This document shows positions 17,176 through 25,884 of a DNA stretch of 64,000 nucleotides, piece by piece. The translations under genes and the position numbers were made by a program. The notes under the pieces are model-generated. The model did not search any database, had not been told where the DNA came from, and saw nothing but the letters and a program-made list of their open reading frames with translations. Source of the stretch: Solirubrobacteraceae bacterium (GTDB lineage Bacteria > Actinomycetota > Thermoleophilia > Solirubrobacterales > Solirubrobacteraceae). Location: positions 62,001-126,000 of the forward strand of contig JAPSGI010000005.1 of the NCBI GenBank assembly GCA_031177685.1. The letters run 5' to 3'. Positions within the stretch are counted from its first letter, which is position 1. Each line of letters opens with the position of its first letter.

Positions 17176-18624
17176 TCAGGCGTGCGCCTTCTTGCGGATG
17201 TCGGCGAGCTGCTCGTCGATCCAGTCGCCCGGGTCGCGCGAGGTGACGATCTCGCGCAGGCCCTCCGCGCGGCGGCGGCGCTCGTCGGATGCCATCGTCA
17301 GGGCGGCGTGGATCGAGTCGGCCAGCTCCTGCACGTCGAAGGGGTTCACCGACAGCGCGCAGGAGCCCAGCTCCTCGTGGGCGCCGGTGTTCTCGGAGAG
17401 GATCGAGACGCCGTCGCGCTCGTTGACGACCGGCCCCTCCTTGGCCACCAGGTTCATGCCGTCGAACATCGCGTTGACCAGCAGCACGTCGTAGTGCTTG
17501 TAGGCCGCCATGGCCTCCTCGAGGTCGTCGCGCAGCTTGAGCTGGATCGGCATCCAGTCCGGGGTCCCGTGGCGGTGGTTGACCACGGCCACGAGCGCCT
17601 CGATGCGCTCCAGGTACTCGGCGTACTCGGCCACGTCGGTGCGCGAGGGCATCATCTGCGCCAGGAAGGTCACGCGCTCGCGGAACTCCGGGTGCTGCTC
17701 GAGAAAGATGTCGAAGGCCGTGAACCCCCGCAGCACGTTCTTGGACAGGTCGGCCCGGTCCACCCGCAGGATCAGGTGGTCGCGGCGGCGGCGCAGCAGC
17801 TCGTCCTCGTGGGCCGCCACGGTGTCTCGGCGCGACACCGCCTGCGTCGCGCGCCAGTCGATCGGCAGCGGGTAGGCGCGCACCCACACCTCGCGGCCTT
17901 TGCAGGTGACCGTGCTGCGCTCCCAGTCGACCTCGTAGCCCATGAGCTCGCGGCAGCACTGCAGGAAGTTGCGCCGGTAGGCCTGCGTGTGGAAGCCGAC
18001 GATGTCGTTGGCCAGGATCCCGTCGTAGATCTCCTCGCGGATCTTGCTCGGCAGCACGCGCCAGGCGTCGGGCTGGGTCCAGGGGATGTGGACGAAGTGG
18101 TGCAGGAACACGTCCGGGCGGGCGCGCCGCACCAGCGCCGGGAGCGTGTACAGGTGGTAGTCGTGGACCATCACCGCGGGCTCCTCCATGTCCTCGATCT
18201 CCTCGAGCACGGCCCGCGCCAGGTCCTCGTTGACGACGTTGTAGCCGAACTCGAAGGCCTCGACCTCGTGGCGGCGGACGTCCGGCGCGTTGGACAGGTC
18301 CCACAGGTAGTGCTGGATGAACCACAGCATCGGGTTGGCGAAGATCGAGTAGAAGCGCTCGTAGGCCCCGGCGTCGGACTCCACCAGCCGGATCCGGTAC
18401 GTGCCGCCGTCGGGCGACTCGACCTCGAAGGGCCGCCCGCCGCGCTCGCGCGACACCGCCACGTCGCCGTCGGTCAGCGCCGAGGCGATCCAGATCGCGT
18501 CGCGGTGCGACGCCAGTCCCGTCAGCGCCGTCACCAGGCCCCCGGTCCCGCGGCTCATCCCGCCCTCGTCGTCGAACGTCACGGGCCCGCGGTTGGAGAC
18601 CAGGACGAGGGGCGCCTCGCTCAC
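17176..18624 (-). CDS. GT20-family glycosyltransferase (trehalose-6-phosphate synthase-like)
   Basis: 482 residues. An N-terminal LVLVSNRGPVTF, the GT20 phrases VMVHDYHLYTLPALVRRA, HIPWTQPDAWRVLP, DIVGFHTQAYRRNFLQCC and the C-terminal nucleotide-binding NAMFDGMNLVAKEGP with LSENTGAHEELG are seen. The family transfers glucose from an activated nucleotide to glucose-6-phosphate (OtsA) or a related acceptor such as glycerol-3-phosphate. The acceptor cannot be fixed by eye. The GTG start overlaps the stop of the TreT-like gene. It is the last gene of the stress-type operon; no OtsB phosphatase is adjacent. Confidence 0.85.
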   Translation of the reverse strand: MSEAPLVLVSNRGPVTFDDEGGMSRGTGGLVTALTGLASHRDAIWIASALTDGDVAVSRERGGRPFEVESPDGGTYRIRLVESDAGAYERFYSIFANPMLWFIQHYLWDLSNAPDVRRHEVEAFEFGYNVVNEDLARAVLEEIEDMEEPAVMVHDYHLYTLPALVRRARPDVFLHHFVHIPWTQPDAWRVLPSKIREEIYDGILANDIVGFHTQAYRRNFLQCCRELMGYEVDWERSTVTCKGREVWVRAYPLPIDWRATQAVSRRDTVAAHEDELLRRRRDHLILRVDRADLSKNVLRGFTAFDIFLEQHPEFRERVTFLAQMMPSRTDVAEYAEYLERIEALVAVVNHRHGTPDWMPIQLKLRDDLEEAMAAYKHYDVLLVNAMFDGMNLVAKEGPVVNERDGVSILSENTGAHEELGSCALSVNPFDVQELADSIHAALTMASDERRRRAEGLREIVTSRDPGDWIDEQLADIRKKAHA

Positions 18625-19856
18625 GGTCCGCCGCCCTCCCCGAAGATGCGCAGCCAGTCGCGCAGCAGCCGGGGCATGAGGAAGTTGGCGCGCACGTGCT
18701 CCTTGCCCCGCCGGCCCAGGTCCTTCCCCAGGGCGGGGTCGCGCAGGATGCGCGTCGCGCGTTCGGCGCACTCCTCGGTGGTGTCGACCAGGAACCCCGA
18801 CTCGCCGTCGTGGATCTGCAGCGGGATGCCGCCCACGTTGCCGGCGATCATCGGGCGCGCCTTCCAGATCGCCTCGGAAACCGTCAGGCCAAACCCCTCG
18901 CGGATCGACTTCTGGATCAGCACGTCGGCGTGCGACTGGAACGCGTTGACCTCGACCGAGCCCACGTTGTTGAAGTTGTTGAGGATGTGGATGTCGGGAT
19001 CGCCCTCCGCGTGCGCCACCGTCGCGTTGAAGTAGTCCCAGCCCTCGGGATCGTCGGTCGCCATCGATCCCACGAGCGCCAGCTGCAGGTCGGGAAACTC
19101 GTCCTTCGCCAAACGGTAGGTGTCGATGACCCCGAGCGGGTCCTTCCACGGGTCGAAGCGCGACACCTGGCACATCAGCGGGCGGTCCACGTCCAGGCCG
19201 AACTGGTTGCATACGTAGATCGCGTCCTCGGGCGACAGCGCCATGTTCTTGGGCGCGAGCGGATCGATGGCCGGCGGGATCACGTAGACGCGCCCGTCCA
19301 TCCCGTTGGGGACGTACTCCGGCATGTGGAACACCGAGCGTGGATAGGTCTGCAGGTAGGGCAGCAGGTGCCCGATCGTCTCCTCGTTGGGCGTGGAGAG
19401 GTCGATGTGGCAGCGCCACACCCACAGCCGCCCCTTCTCCGGCACGAGCGAGTGGATGGCCGCGGGCTGGGGGTCGTGAACGATGATCACGTCCCAGTCC
19501 TCCGACAGCTCGCGCGCGTTCATCTCGTTGTAGTGCTTCCACGTCGCCCACTGATCAACCGTCAGGTCGTCGGGCGCGCCCTGCAGGGCGTTGTGCAGCA
19601 GCTTGGTGGAGTTGAAGAACTCCTCGCGCCCGTAGATGACCTGCCACTCCGCCTCGATCCCCACGTCGCGCATGAGCGGCACCAGCGTGTAGAGGATCTC
19701 CGACACCCCTCCCCCGAAGGCCGTCGCCGACAGGTGTAGGACGCGCAGGCCCGCGAGCGGCTCGGCCAGGCTGCGGACCTCGTCGATCAGGGGCCACCCC
19801 ACGATGTGGGTGTAGTCGGCGAGGTTCTTGTGTCCGACGGCGACGGGCTGGAGCAT
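18621..19856 (-). CDS. GT4-family trehalose synthase (TreT-like)
   Basis: 411 residues. LHLSATAFGGGVSEILYTLVPL at the N-terminus, VWRCHIDLSTPN, the Rossmann motif CQVSRFDPWKDPLGVID and the nucleotide-sugar-binding SIREGFGLTVSEAIWKARP match trehalose glycosyltransferring synthases (TreT, ADP-glucose plus glucose to trehalose) and the closely related trehalose phosphorylases. It gives a cytosolic compatible solute directly, without a phosphatase. 15 bases downstream of the IMPase-family gene and coupled by GTGA to the GT20 gene. Confidence 0.85.
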   Translation of the reverse strand: MLQPVAVGHKNLADYTHIVGWPLIDEVRSLAEPLAGLRVLHLSATAFGGGVSEILYTLVPLMRDVGIEAEWQVIYGREEFFNSTKLLHNALQGAPDDLTVDQWATWKHYNEMNARELSEDWDVIIVHDPQPAAIHSLVPEKGRLWVWRCHIDLSTPNEETIGHLLPYLQTYPRSVFHMPEYVPNGMDGRVYVIPPAIDPLAPKNMALSPEDAIYVCNQFGLDVDRPLMCQVSRFDPWKDPLGVIDTYRLAKDEFPDLQLALVGSMATDDPEGWDYFNATVAHAEGDPDIHILNNFNNVGSVEVNAFQSHADVLIQKSIREGFGLTVSEAIWKARPMIAGNVGGIPLQIHDGESGFLVDTTEECAERATRILRDPALGKDLGRRGKEHVRANFLMPRLLRDWLRIFGEGGGP

Positions 19857-19871
19857 GAGTGGGCCGCGAGA

Positions 19872-20804
19872 CTACCCCGCGCGCCGGGCGCGCAGCCGTG
19901 CGATGCCGCGGTCGATCTCGGCCACCAGCCGCGCGTGCAGGCGCGCGTTGGCGGCGACCAACATCGACATCTGGAACTCCGGCCCGGAGCCGAGGAGCGG
20001 CCGGTCGTCCAGCGGCCGGCCCGCCGCGTCCGTGACGATCGCCCCGCCCTCGCGCAGGCACAGCGCCGCCGCGGCGACGTCGTAGGGCGCGTTGTTGAGC
20101 ACCGCGCCGCCGCCCACGCGGCGGAACTCCTCGAGCATCCCCGGCACCTCGTCGATCATGCGCGGGCCCGGCTCCACGTAGGCGTCGAGCTGGCCGGTCA
20201 GCACGCGCGTCATGTCGTAGGTGGCCGAGCCGAGGTCGAACGTGCCGCCGCCGACGGACGAGCCGTCGAGCAGGTCGCCGAGCACCTCGGCCATGTCGCG
20301 CGCCGGGCGCCCCCGCAAGCCGTAGACCCAGAACATGCGCTCGAGGTCCTCGTTCGCGCTGAGGCGGACGGGCGCGTCCGCGCGCACCCCCGCGCCGCGG
20401 GCGGCCACGAAGCGCGCGCCCGACTTGATCTCCACGACCACGCCGGCCTCCACGTCGGCCATGCGCGGCGCGCCGTCGCGCAGCGCGGCCACCGCCACCG
20501 AGACGCAGGCCGACTCGAACCCCGCGAGCGCGGGACGCGTGCCGTCCACCGGGTCGACCACCAGGACGTGCTCGGCGCCGGGCGCGCCGACCAGGCCGCG
20601 GTCCTCGGAGAACAGGGCCACGCCGGGCGCCCGCGCGGCCAGGAACTGCTCCATGAACGCCTCGGCCTGCGCGTCCATCGCGAAGGTCACGTCCCCGCCG
20701 TGCGCCCCGCCGGCATGGAAGCGCGCCGCATGCGACCCCAGCGCGGGCAGAACCTGCTCGCGCAGGCCGAGGGCGAGCTCCTCCGCCAGCTCGCGGACGC
20801 TCAC
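19872..20804 (-). CDS. Inositol-monophosphatase-family enzyme
   Basis: 310 residues. The Mg-binding site is intact: Glu67 in LFSEDRG, Asp84 and Asp87 in VVDPVDGTR, and a C-terminal aspartate in APYDVAAAALCLREGG. The family removes phosphate from inositol phosphate, fructose-1,6-bisphosphate, PAP or similar small molecules in the cytosol. Its substrate is unknown. Location between an HtrA protease and two trehalose-type glycosyltransferases raises the possibility that it dephosphorylates the GT20 product, since no HAD-type OtsB is here. Confidence 0.85.
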   Translation of the reverse strand: MSVRELAEELALGLREQVLPALGSHAARFHAGGAHGGDVTFAMDAQAEAFMEQFLAARAPGVALFSEDRGLVGAPGAEHVLVVDPVDGTRPALAGFESACVSVAVAALRDGAPRMADVEAGVVVEIKSGARFVAARGAGVRADAPVRLSANEDLERMFWVYGLRGRPARDMAEVLGDLLDGSSVGGGTFDLGSATYDMTRVLTGQLDAYVEPGPRMIDEVPGMLEEFRRVGGGAVLNNAPYDVAAAALCLREGGAIVTDAAGRPLDDRPLLGSGPEFQMSMLVAANARLHARLVAEIDRGIARLRARRAG

Positions 20805-21925
20805 GGGCGCTTGCCCAGGCGCACCCGGACCGTGCGGCGGTCGCCGCCGCGCACCAGCTCGACGGCGACGCGATCGCCGGGCGCGAACGCGGCGAGCGCG
20901 CGCGCCAGGTCGGACTCCTCGCGCACGGGCCGGCCGCCCAGCTTCACGATCGTGTCGCCGCCCGCCTCGAAGGTCTCGCCCTGGAAGCGCGTGCGCCGGT
21001 CGCCGGCGCGGATCCCCGCGCCGTCCGCCGGGCCGCCGTCCACGACGTCCTGCACGAGCGCGCCCGCGGTGACCGGCAGCCCGAGCCGGCGCGCGAGCTG
21101 CGGGTACAGCGCCACCGTGGTCACCCCGAGGTACGCGTACTGCGCCTCGCCGTCCGCGCGCAGCTGGCGCAGCGAGCGCTTCACGGTGTCGATCGGGATC
21201 GCGAACCCGACGCCCTCGCTGCCGCCGCCCGCCGTGCGGATCTGCGAGTTGATCCCCACGACGCGGCCGCGGGCGTCGAGCAGCGGGCCGCCCGAGTTGC
21301 CCCGGTTCACGGCCGCGTCGGTCTGGATCGCATCGCCGATCTGAAAGCGCGTCAGCGACTCGATCGTGCGGTCGAGCGCCGAGATGACCCCCACCGACAG
21401 CGATTGGCGCTCCCCGAACGGGCTGCCGATCGCCGCCACAGGCTGCCCGACCACGAGCCGCGCGCTGGACCCCAGCGGCAGCGCCGCCAGCTCGACGCCG
21501 CGCTCGCGCTCGACGCGCAGGAGGGCCACGTCGTAGTCGGGGTCGGTGCCGACGATCCGCGCGGCGACCTGGTTGCCGTCGGCGAACTGCACGTACACCT
21601 GGTCGGCGCGCGAGGCCGAGCGGCTCTGGCCCTCGGTCACCACGTGCGCGTTGGTCACAACCTCGCCGTCGCCGCCCACGACGAACCCCGACCCCAGCCC
21701 GCGACCGGTGCGCCGGCCCCGGAACACGCTGACCACCGTGACGACGCCCGGGGCGCGCTCGCGGTAGATCGCGGCCGCGTCGAAGCGCCCTTCGGGCAGG
21801 CCGGCTGCGGGCGCCCGCTCCTGCGGCGGCGCGGTCACCGTGCGCACGACCGTGTCGCGGTCGCCGTCCGACCCGCAGGCGGCGAGCGCGACGGCCGCCA
21901 GCGCGAGCGCCAGGGCCGCCCTCAC
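20801..21925 (-). CDS. HtrA/DegP-type serine protease lipoprotein (PepD-like)
   Basis: 374 residues. A lipoprotein signal ends in LAAVALAAC, with the modified cysteine at 17, so the enzyme is tethered to the outer face of the membrane. The trypsin-like triad is His94 (TNAHVV), Asp132 (DPDYDVALL) and Ser211 (GNSGGP). One PDZ domain fills about 275-370. It degrades or refolds damaged envelope proteins. It overlaps the sensor kinase gene by 4 bases, the arrangement seen in mycobacterial mprB-pepD. Confidence 0.93.
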   Translation of the reverse strand: MRAALALALAAVALAACGSDGDRDTVVRTVTAPPQERAPAAGLPEGRFDAAAIYRERAPGVVTVVSVFRGRRTGRGLGSGFVVGGDGEVVTNAHVVTEGQSRSASRADQVYVQFADGNQVAARIVGTDPDYDVALLRVERERGVELAALPLGSSARLVVGQPVAAIGSPFGERQSLSVGVISALDRTIESLTRFQIGDAIQTDAAVNRGNSGGPLLDARGRVVGINSQIRTAGGGSEGVGFAIPIDTVKRSLRQLRADGEAQYAYLGVTTVALYPQLARRLGLPVTAGALVQDVVDGGPADGAGIRAGDRRTRFQGETFEAGGDTIVKLGGRPVREESDLARALAAFAPGDRVAVELVRGGDRRTVRVRLGKRP

Positions 21926-23313
21926 GACGGGAGCTCCAGCGTGAACGTCGTGCGCCCGGGGACCGACTCGACGTCCAGGTGGCCGTTCATCCGCTCGGCC
22001 AGCTCGCGCGCGATGGCGAGCCCAAGACCGGAGCCCTGGGCGTCGTCGGAGGTGAAGAACGGCTCGAAGATGCGGGGCAGCACGGTGCGGTGGATGCCCA
22101 ATCCGTGGTCGCGCACCGCCAGGCGCACGCCGCCGTTCTCGCGCGTCGCGCTCACGAAGATGTCGGTGCCGGGCGGGGTGTGGGCAAGGGCGTTGTCGAT
22201 CAGGATGCGCATGATCTGGGCTACCCGCTCACGGTCGCAGGTAGCGCGGATCGGGTCGCGGGTGAGGCGGAGCTCGAGGTGGGAGTCGTGCTGCGCCAGG
22301 GCCGGCGTGAACTCGCGCGTGACCTCGCGCGCGAGGTCGCCGACGTCCGTCGGCTCGGTGCGCAGCTCCAGCGAACCGGCCTCCAGGCGCGAGAGATCGA
22401 GGAGCTCGGCGGTGAGGCGGCGCAGGCGCGCCAGCTGCTGGGAGATCTGTTCGAGGAAGTGCGCGCGCGTCTCGTCGTCGATGTCCTCGTCCTGGAGCAG
22501 CTCGACGAACCCTCCCAGCGAGAAGATCGGCGTGCGCAGCTCGTGCGAGGCCGTGGCGATGAACCGCTTGCGCGCCGAGTCCAGCTGCGCGAGCTGGCCC
22601 TGCATCTCGTTGAACGCCGAGGCGAGGTCCGCGAGCTCGTCGTCGCCGTCGATCGGGATGCGCTGCGAGAAGTCCCCGGCCGCCACCTTGTCGGCGGCCG
22701 TCTCCAACCGCTTGATGCGGCGCGACAGGGCCTGGGCCACCAGGTAGCCCGCGATCGACGCGATCAGCAGCATGATCGCCCCGGCGACCGCGATCTGGCG
22801 GCGGATCAGCTCGACGTTGCGCTGCACGTCGCCCAGCGGGGCGGAGAAGACGACGACCCGTGCCACGCGGCCGTTGAAGAACAGCGGCCGCGCGGCCTCG
22901 CCGATGCGTCCCTCGGTCGTGGGCTCGGTCCCGCGCTGCGTGCGACCCGTGCGGGCGGCGTCCGTGGCCACCGCGAAGGAGACGTCCTCCAGCCGCGTCT
23001 GCGCCGTGGAGTCCGAGATCGGATACGTCTGCAGGCCCTGGGTGCCGCGCGAGACGCCGAACAGCGTGACGCGCGAGCCGCTGCGGTCGGCCGCCTGGCG
23101 CACCGCGCGGTTGACCGTGCCCTCGTCGACGTTCGTGCCGATCGCGCGGATGAGGTCGCGCGAGTACAGGCCGGCGTCGCGGGCCAGCTCCTCGAGCTTC
23201 TGGTCGCGGAGGCTGGACTCCAGCTGCGGCGCGACGTACACGTAGACCCCGGCGATCGCCCCCAGCGTGATCGCCGAGAAGATCAGCGCGAGGCGAACCC
23301 GGATCGAGCGCAT
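21922..23313 (-). CDS. Membrane sensor histidine kinase (MprB-like)
   Basis: 463 residues. Helix 1 at about 8-28, an extracytoplasmic sensor region (about 30-170), helix 2 at about 173-195, a HAMP linker, then HisKA with His257 in ATASHELRTP and the HATPase boxes (N-box DNALAHTPPG, then RDHGLGI and GSGLGLAI). It would autophosphorylate in response to an envelope cue. The response regulator gene precedes it by 6 bases and the HtrA gene overlaps its end. Confidence 0.95.
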   Translation of the reverse strand: MRSIRVRLALIFSAITLGAIAGVYVYVAPQLESSLRDQKLEELARDAGLYSRDLIRAIGTNVDEGTVNRAVRQAADRSGSRVTLFGVSRGTQGLQTYPISDSTAQTRLEDVSFAVATDAARTGRTQRGTEPTTEGRIGEAARPLFFNGRVARVVVFSAPLGDVQRNVELIRRQIAVAGAIMLLIASIAGYLVAQALSRRIKRLETAADKVAAGDFSQRIPIDGDDELADLASAFNEMQGQLAQLDSARKRFIATASHELRTPIFSLGGFVELLQDEDIDDETRAHFLEQISQQLARLRRLTAELLDLSRLEAGSLELRTEPTDVGDLAREVTREFTPALAQHDSHLELRLTRDPIRATCDRERVAQIMRILIDNALAHTPPGTDIFVSATRENGGVRLAVRDHGLGIHRTVLPRIFEPFFTSDDAQGSGLGLAIARELAERMNGHLDVESVPGRTTFTLELPS

Positions 23314-23319
23314 GGGGTG

Positions 23320-24033
23320 CTAGCGGCCGTCGCGGAACCGGTAGCCCACGCCGCGCACCGTGAAGATGTACTCGGGCTCCTTCGCGTCGGCTTCCAGCTT
23401 CTCGCGCAGGTGGCGGATGTGAACGTCGATGGTGCGGGGATCGCGGTAGGAGGCGTCGCCCCAAACGCGGGAGAGCAGCTGGTCGCGCGTGTACACGCGG
23501 CCGGGGTTGCGGGCCAGCGCCCCGAGCAGCTCGAACTCCACGTACGTCAGGCGGACGGCCTTCCCGCGCACGAGCACCGCGCGCTTGGCGAAGTCGATCG
23601 ACAGGTCGCCCTGCTCCAGCGGCGGCTCGTCGGGGGCATCGTCGGCCGCCTCCGGGCGCATGTCGGCGCGGCGCAGCGCCGCCTTGACCCGCGACCGGAA
23701 CTCGCGCATGGAGAACGGCTTGGTGATGTAGTCGTCGGCGCCGAGCTCCAGGCCGACCACCTTGTCGATCTCCTCGGACTTGGCGGTGAGCATGATGATC
23801 GGCACCGCGCTGCGCGCCCGCAGGCGCCGGCACACCTCCAGCCCGTCGATCTGCGGCAGCATCACGTCGAGCACCACCAGGTCGAAGGACTGCTCGGCGA
23901 AGCGATCGAGCGCCTCGCGCCCATCCACGGCCTGGACCACCTCGTAGCCCTCCCGGCGCAGCGGGAAGGAGAGCAGCGTCTGGACCGACTGCTCGTCGTC
24001 CACCAGCAGGATCCGTGCCGATCGGTCCACCAT
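23320..24033 (-). CDS. OmpR/PhoB-family response regulator (MprA-like)
   Basis: 237 residues. A receiver domain with the acidic pair at 12-13, phosphoacceptor Asp56 (VVLDVMLP) and Lys85 (MLTAK), a negatively charged linker (about 128-145), and a winged-helix DNA-binding domain (YVEFELLGALARNPGRVYTRDQLL, DVHIRHLREKLE). First gene of the operon, and probably autoregulated. The ATG at 24033 is right for the family; a TAAGCT -10 candidate 10 bases upstream predicts a very short leader. Confidence 0.95.
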   Translation of the reverse strand: MVDRSARILLVDDEQSVQTLLSFPLRREGYEVVQAVDGREALDRFAEQSFDLVVLDVMLPQIDGLEVCRRLRARSAVPIIMLTAKSEEIDKVVGLELGADDYITKPFSMREFRSRVKAALRRADMRPEAADDAPDEPPLEQGDLSIDFAKRAVLVRGKAVRLTYVEFELLGALARNPGRVYTRDQLLSRVWGDASYRDPRTIDVHIRHLREKLEADAKEPEYIFTVRGVGYRFRDGR

Positions 24034-24043
24034 CCTGGGGGAT

Positions 24044-24049
24044 AGCTTA
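24044..24049 (-). promoter_or_regulatory. Possible -10 box of the two-component/stress operon
   Basis: The minus strand reads TAAGCT with 10 bases to the response-regulator ATG. A TTGCGA at 24069-24074 could serve as -35 but the spacing (19 bases) is long. No direct repeats typical of an OmpR-family operator are clear in the 75-base divergent gap. Confidence 0.3.
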
Positions 24050-24095
24050 GGTGCCGCGATTAAGCCGCTCGCAAGGCGCCGTGCGGGGGTGCGGC

Positions 24096-24101
24096 TACTC
24101 T
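24096..24101 (+). promoter_or_regulatory. -10 box for a leaderless start of the M28-like gene
   Basis: TACTCT followed by 7 bases and then the GTG at 24109. This spacing puts transcription initiation on or next to the start codon. No ribosome site lies between. Confidence 0.45.
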
Positions 24102-24108
24102 GCAGCCC

Positions 24109-25875
24109 GTGTTGGACCCGCGCGTCTACCGGGCGGGGCTGCTCCCGGCGCTGCTGGCGCTGATCGTGGCCGCGTTCTCGATCCAGCAACCGCCCGCGCC
24201 GCTGAGCGCGACGCTCCCGCCCGACTCGTTCTCCGGCGCGCGCGCGTTCGCCACGCTCCAGGCGCTGCGCGACGAGTTTCCCGCGCGGCGGCCGGGCAGC
24301 GACGGCGACGGCGCGCTCGCGCAGCGCGTGCGGCGCGAGCTCGCGCGCGCGGGCTTCCGCGTGTCCGACCGGCGCTTCGACGCGCGCACGGCCGACGGGA
24401 ACGTGGAGCTGCGCAGCGTCGTCGGCACGCGCGCCGGCTTCACCGAGCGGCGCATCGTCGTGGTGGCGCACCGCGACGCGCTCGCCCGCCCGGCGACCGC
24501 GCAGCTGTCGGCCACCGCCGGGCTGATCGAGCTGGCGCGCGTATTCCGCGGCCGCACGCTGCGCAAGACGCTCGTGCTCGCCTCCACGAGCGGCGCCAGC
24601 GCCGGGAGCGCGGGCGCCGCCGAAGTGGCGCGACACGTGCAGGGCGCGGACGCCGTCATCGTGCTCGGCGACCTGGCCGGCCGCAAGCTGCGCCGGCCGA
24701 TGGTCGTGCCGTGGAGCAACGGCGACGGCGTCGCCCCGCTGCTGCTGCGGCGCACGGTGGAGTCGGCGCTGCGGGCGGAGGGCGCGCTGCGCCCCGGCAC
24801 TCCCGGCGTGTTCGCGCAGTTCGCGCGCCAGGCCTTTCCCTTCACCACCGGCGAGCAGGGCGAGTTCCTGGCCCGCGGTGAGCCCAGCGTGCTGGTGTCC
24901 GCCAGCGGCGAGCGGGGGCCCGTCGCACAGAACGCGGTGAGCGTGGCGCGCCTGGGGGCGTTCGGACGGGCCGTGCTGCGGTCGATCACGGCGTTCGACG
25001 TCCGGGCGGAGGCGGCGCCGCGGCCGCGCGCCGAGGTGCTGGTCGCTGGCAAGGTGCTGCCCGGCTGGGCGGTGCGCCTGCTCACGGGCGCGCTGATCCT
25101 GCCGGTGCTGATGGCCGCGGTGGACGCGGTTGCGCGGGTGCGCCGCCGCCGGCACCCGGCCGGCATGTGGACCGCGTGGGCCGTCTCGGCCGCGCTGCCC
25201 TTCGCGGGCGCGCTGCTGCTCGCCTTCGCCCTGCGCTGGAGCGGCCTGATGCCGGCGCCGCCGCCCGGACCGACCCCCGAGGGTGCGGTGCCGCTGGACG
25301 GGGGCGCGCTGGCCACGCTCGCCGCCGTGGCGGTCGCGCTCGTCGTCGGATGGCTGGCCGTGCGCCCGCTCGTGCTGCGGCTGTGGGGCGTGCGCGGCGA
25401 TCCCGCGTCGCCGGGCGCCGCGGCGGCCGTCGTGCTCGTCCTCGTGGCGCTGACCACGGCCGTGTGGGTCGCGAACCCGTTCGCGGCGGCGCTGCTGCTG
25501 CCGCTCCTGCACGTGTCCCTGCTCGTGACCGCGCCGGAGGTGCGCATCCGGCGCGGCGCGGCGCTGGGCCTCGTGGCGCTCTCGCTGGTGCCGGTGGCGC
25601 TCGTGACGCTCCTCTACGCGCTGGCCCTGGGCTACGGGCCGCTCGACCTGGTCTGGACGGCGCTGCTGCTGGCGGCGGGCGGGGCGCTCGGGCTACCGGC
25701 CCTGGCGGCCTGGTGCGTCCTGGCGGGCTGCCTGGTCTGCGTGGTGTCCGTGGTCCGCGCGCGTCCGGCGCCCGGCGCCGAGCGGCCGCCAGAGCCGGGC
25801 CCGCGGATCCGCGGGCCGGTCACCTACGCCGGTCCCGGATCGCTCGGCGGCACCGAGTCGGCGCTGCGCCGCTAG
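24109..25875 (+). CDS. Polytopic membrane protein with a degenerate M28-peptidase-like domain
   Basis: 588 residues. A signal or anchor helix (about 8-26) precedes a domain (about 40-330) laid out like M28 zinc aminopeptidases: the phrase VVVAHRDAL matches the first metal site (His121, Asp123). The expected GANDNASG aspartate is replaced by a run without acidic residues (AQLSATAGLIELA) and the catalytic Glu-Glu region reads STSGASAGSAG. From about 335 onward there are some eight membrane helices. It is probably a pseudo-peptidase or binding protein, not an active protease. The sortase gene follows within 10 bases. Confidence 0.7.
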   Translation: MLDPRVYRAGLLPALLALIVAAFSIQQPPAPLSATLPPDSFSGARAFATLQALRDEFPARRPGSDGDGALAQRVRRELARAGFRVSDRRFDARTADGNVELRSVVGTRAGFTERRIVVVAHRDALARPATAQLSATAGLIELARVFRGRTLRKTLVLASTSGASAGSAGAAEVARHVQGADAVIVLGDLAGRKLRRPMVVPWSNGDGVAPLLLRRTVESALRAEGALRPGTPGVFAQFARQAFPFTTGEQGEFLARGEPSVLVSASGERGPVAQNAVSVARLGAFGRAVLRSITAFDVRAEAAPRPRAEVLVAGKVLPGWAVRLLTGALILPVLMAAVDAVARVRRRRHPAGMWTAWAVSAALPFAGALLLAFALRWSGLMPAPPPGPTPEGAVPLDGGALATLAAVAVALVVGWLAVRPLVLRLWGVRGDPASPGAAAAVVLVLVALTTAVWVANPFAAALLLPLLHVSLLVTAPEVRIRRGAALGLVALSLVPVALVTLLYALALGYGPLDLVWTALLLAAGGALGLPALAAWCVLAGCLVCVVSVVRARPAPGAERPPEPGPRIRGPVTYAGPGSLGGTESALRR

Positions 25876-25878
25876 CCT
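25873..25878 (+). promoter_or_regulatory. -10 box for a leaderless start of the sortase gene
   Basis: TAGCCT, whose TAG is also the stop of the preceding gene, is followed by exactly 6 bases and the GTG at 25885. This is the classical spacing for a leaderless transcript beginning at the start codon. Confidence 0.45.
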
Positions 25879-25884
25879 GGCCTC

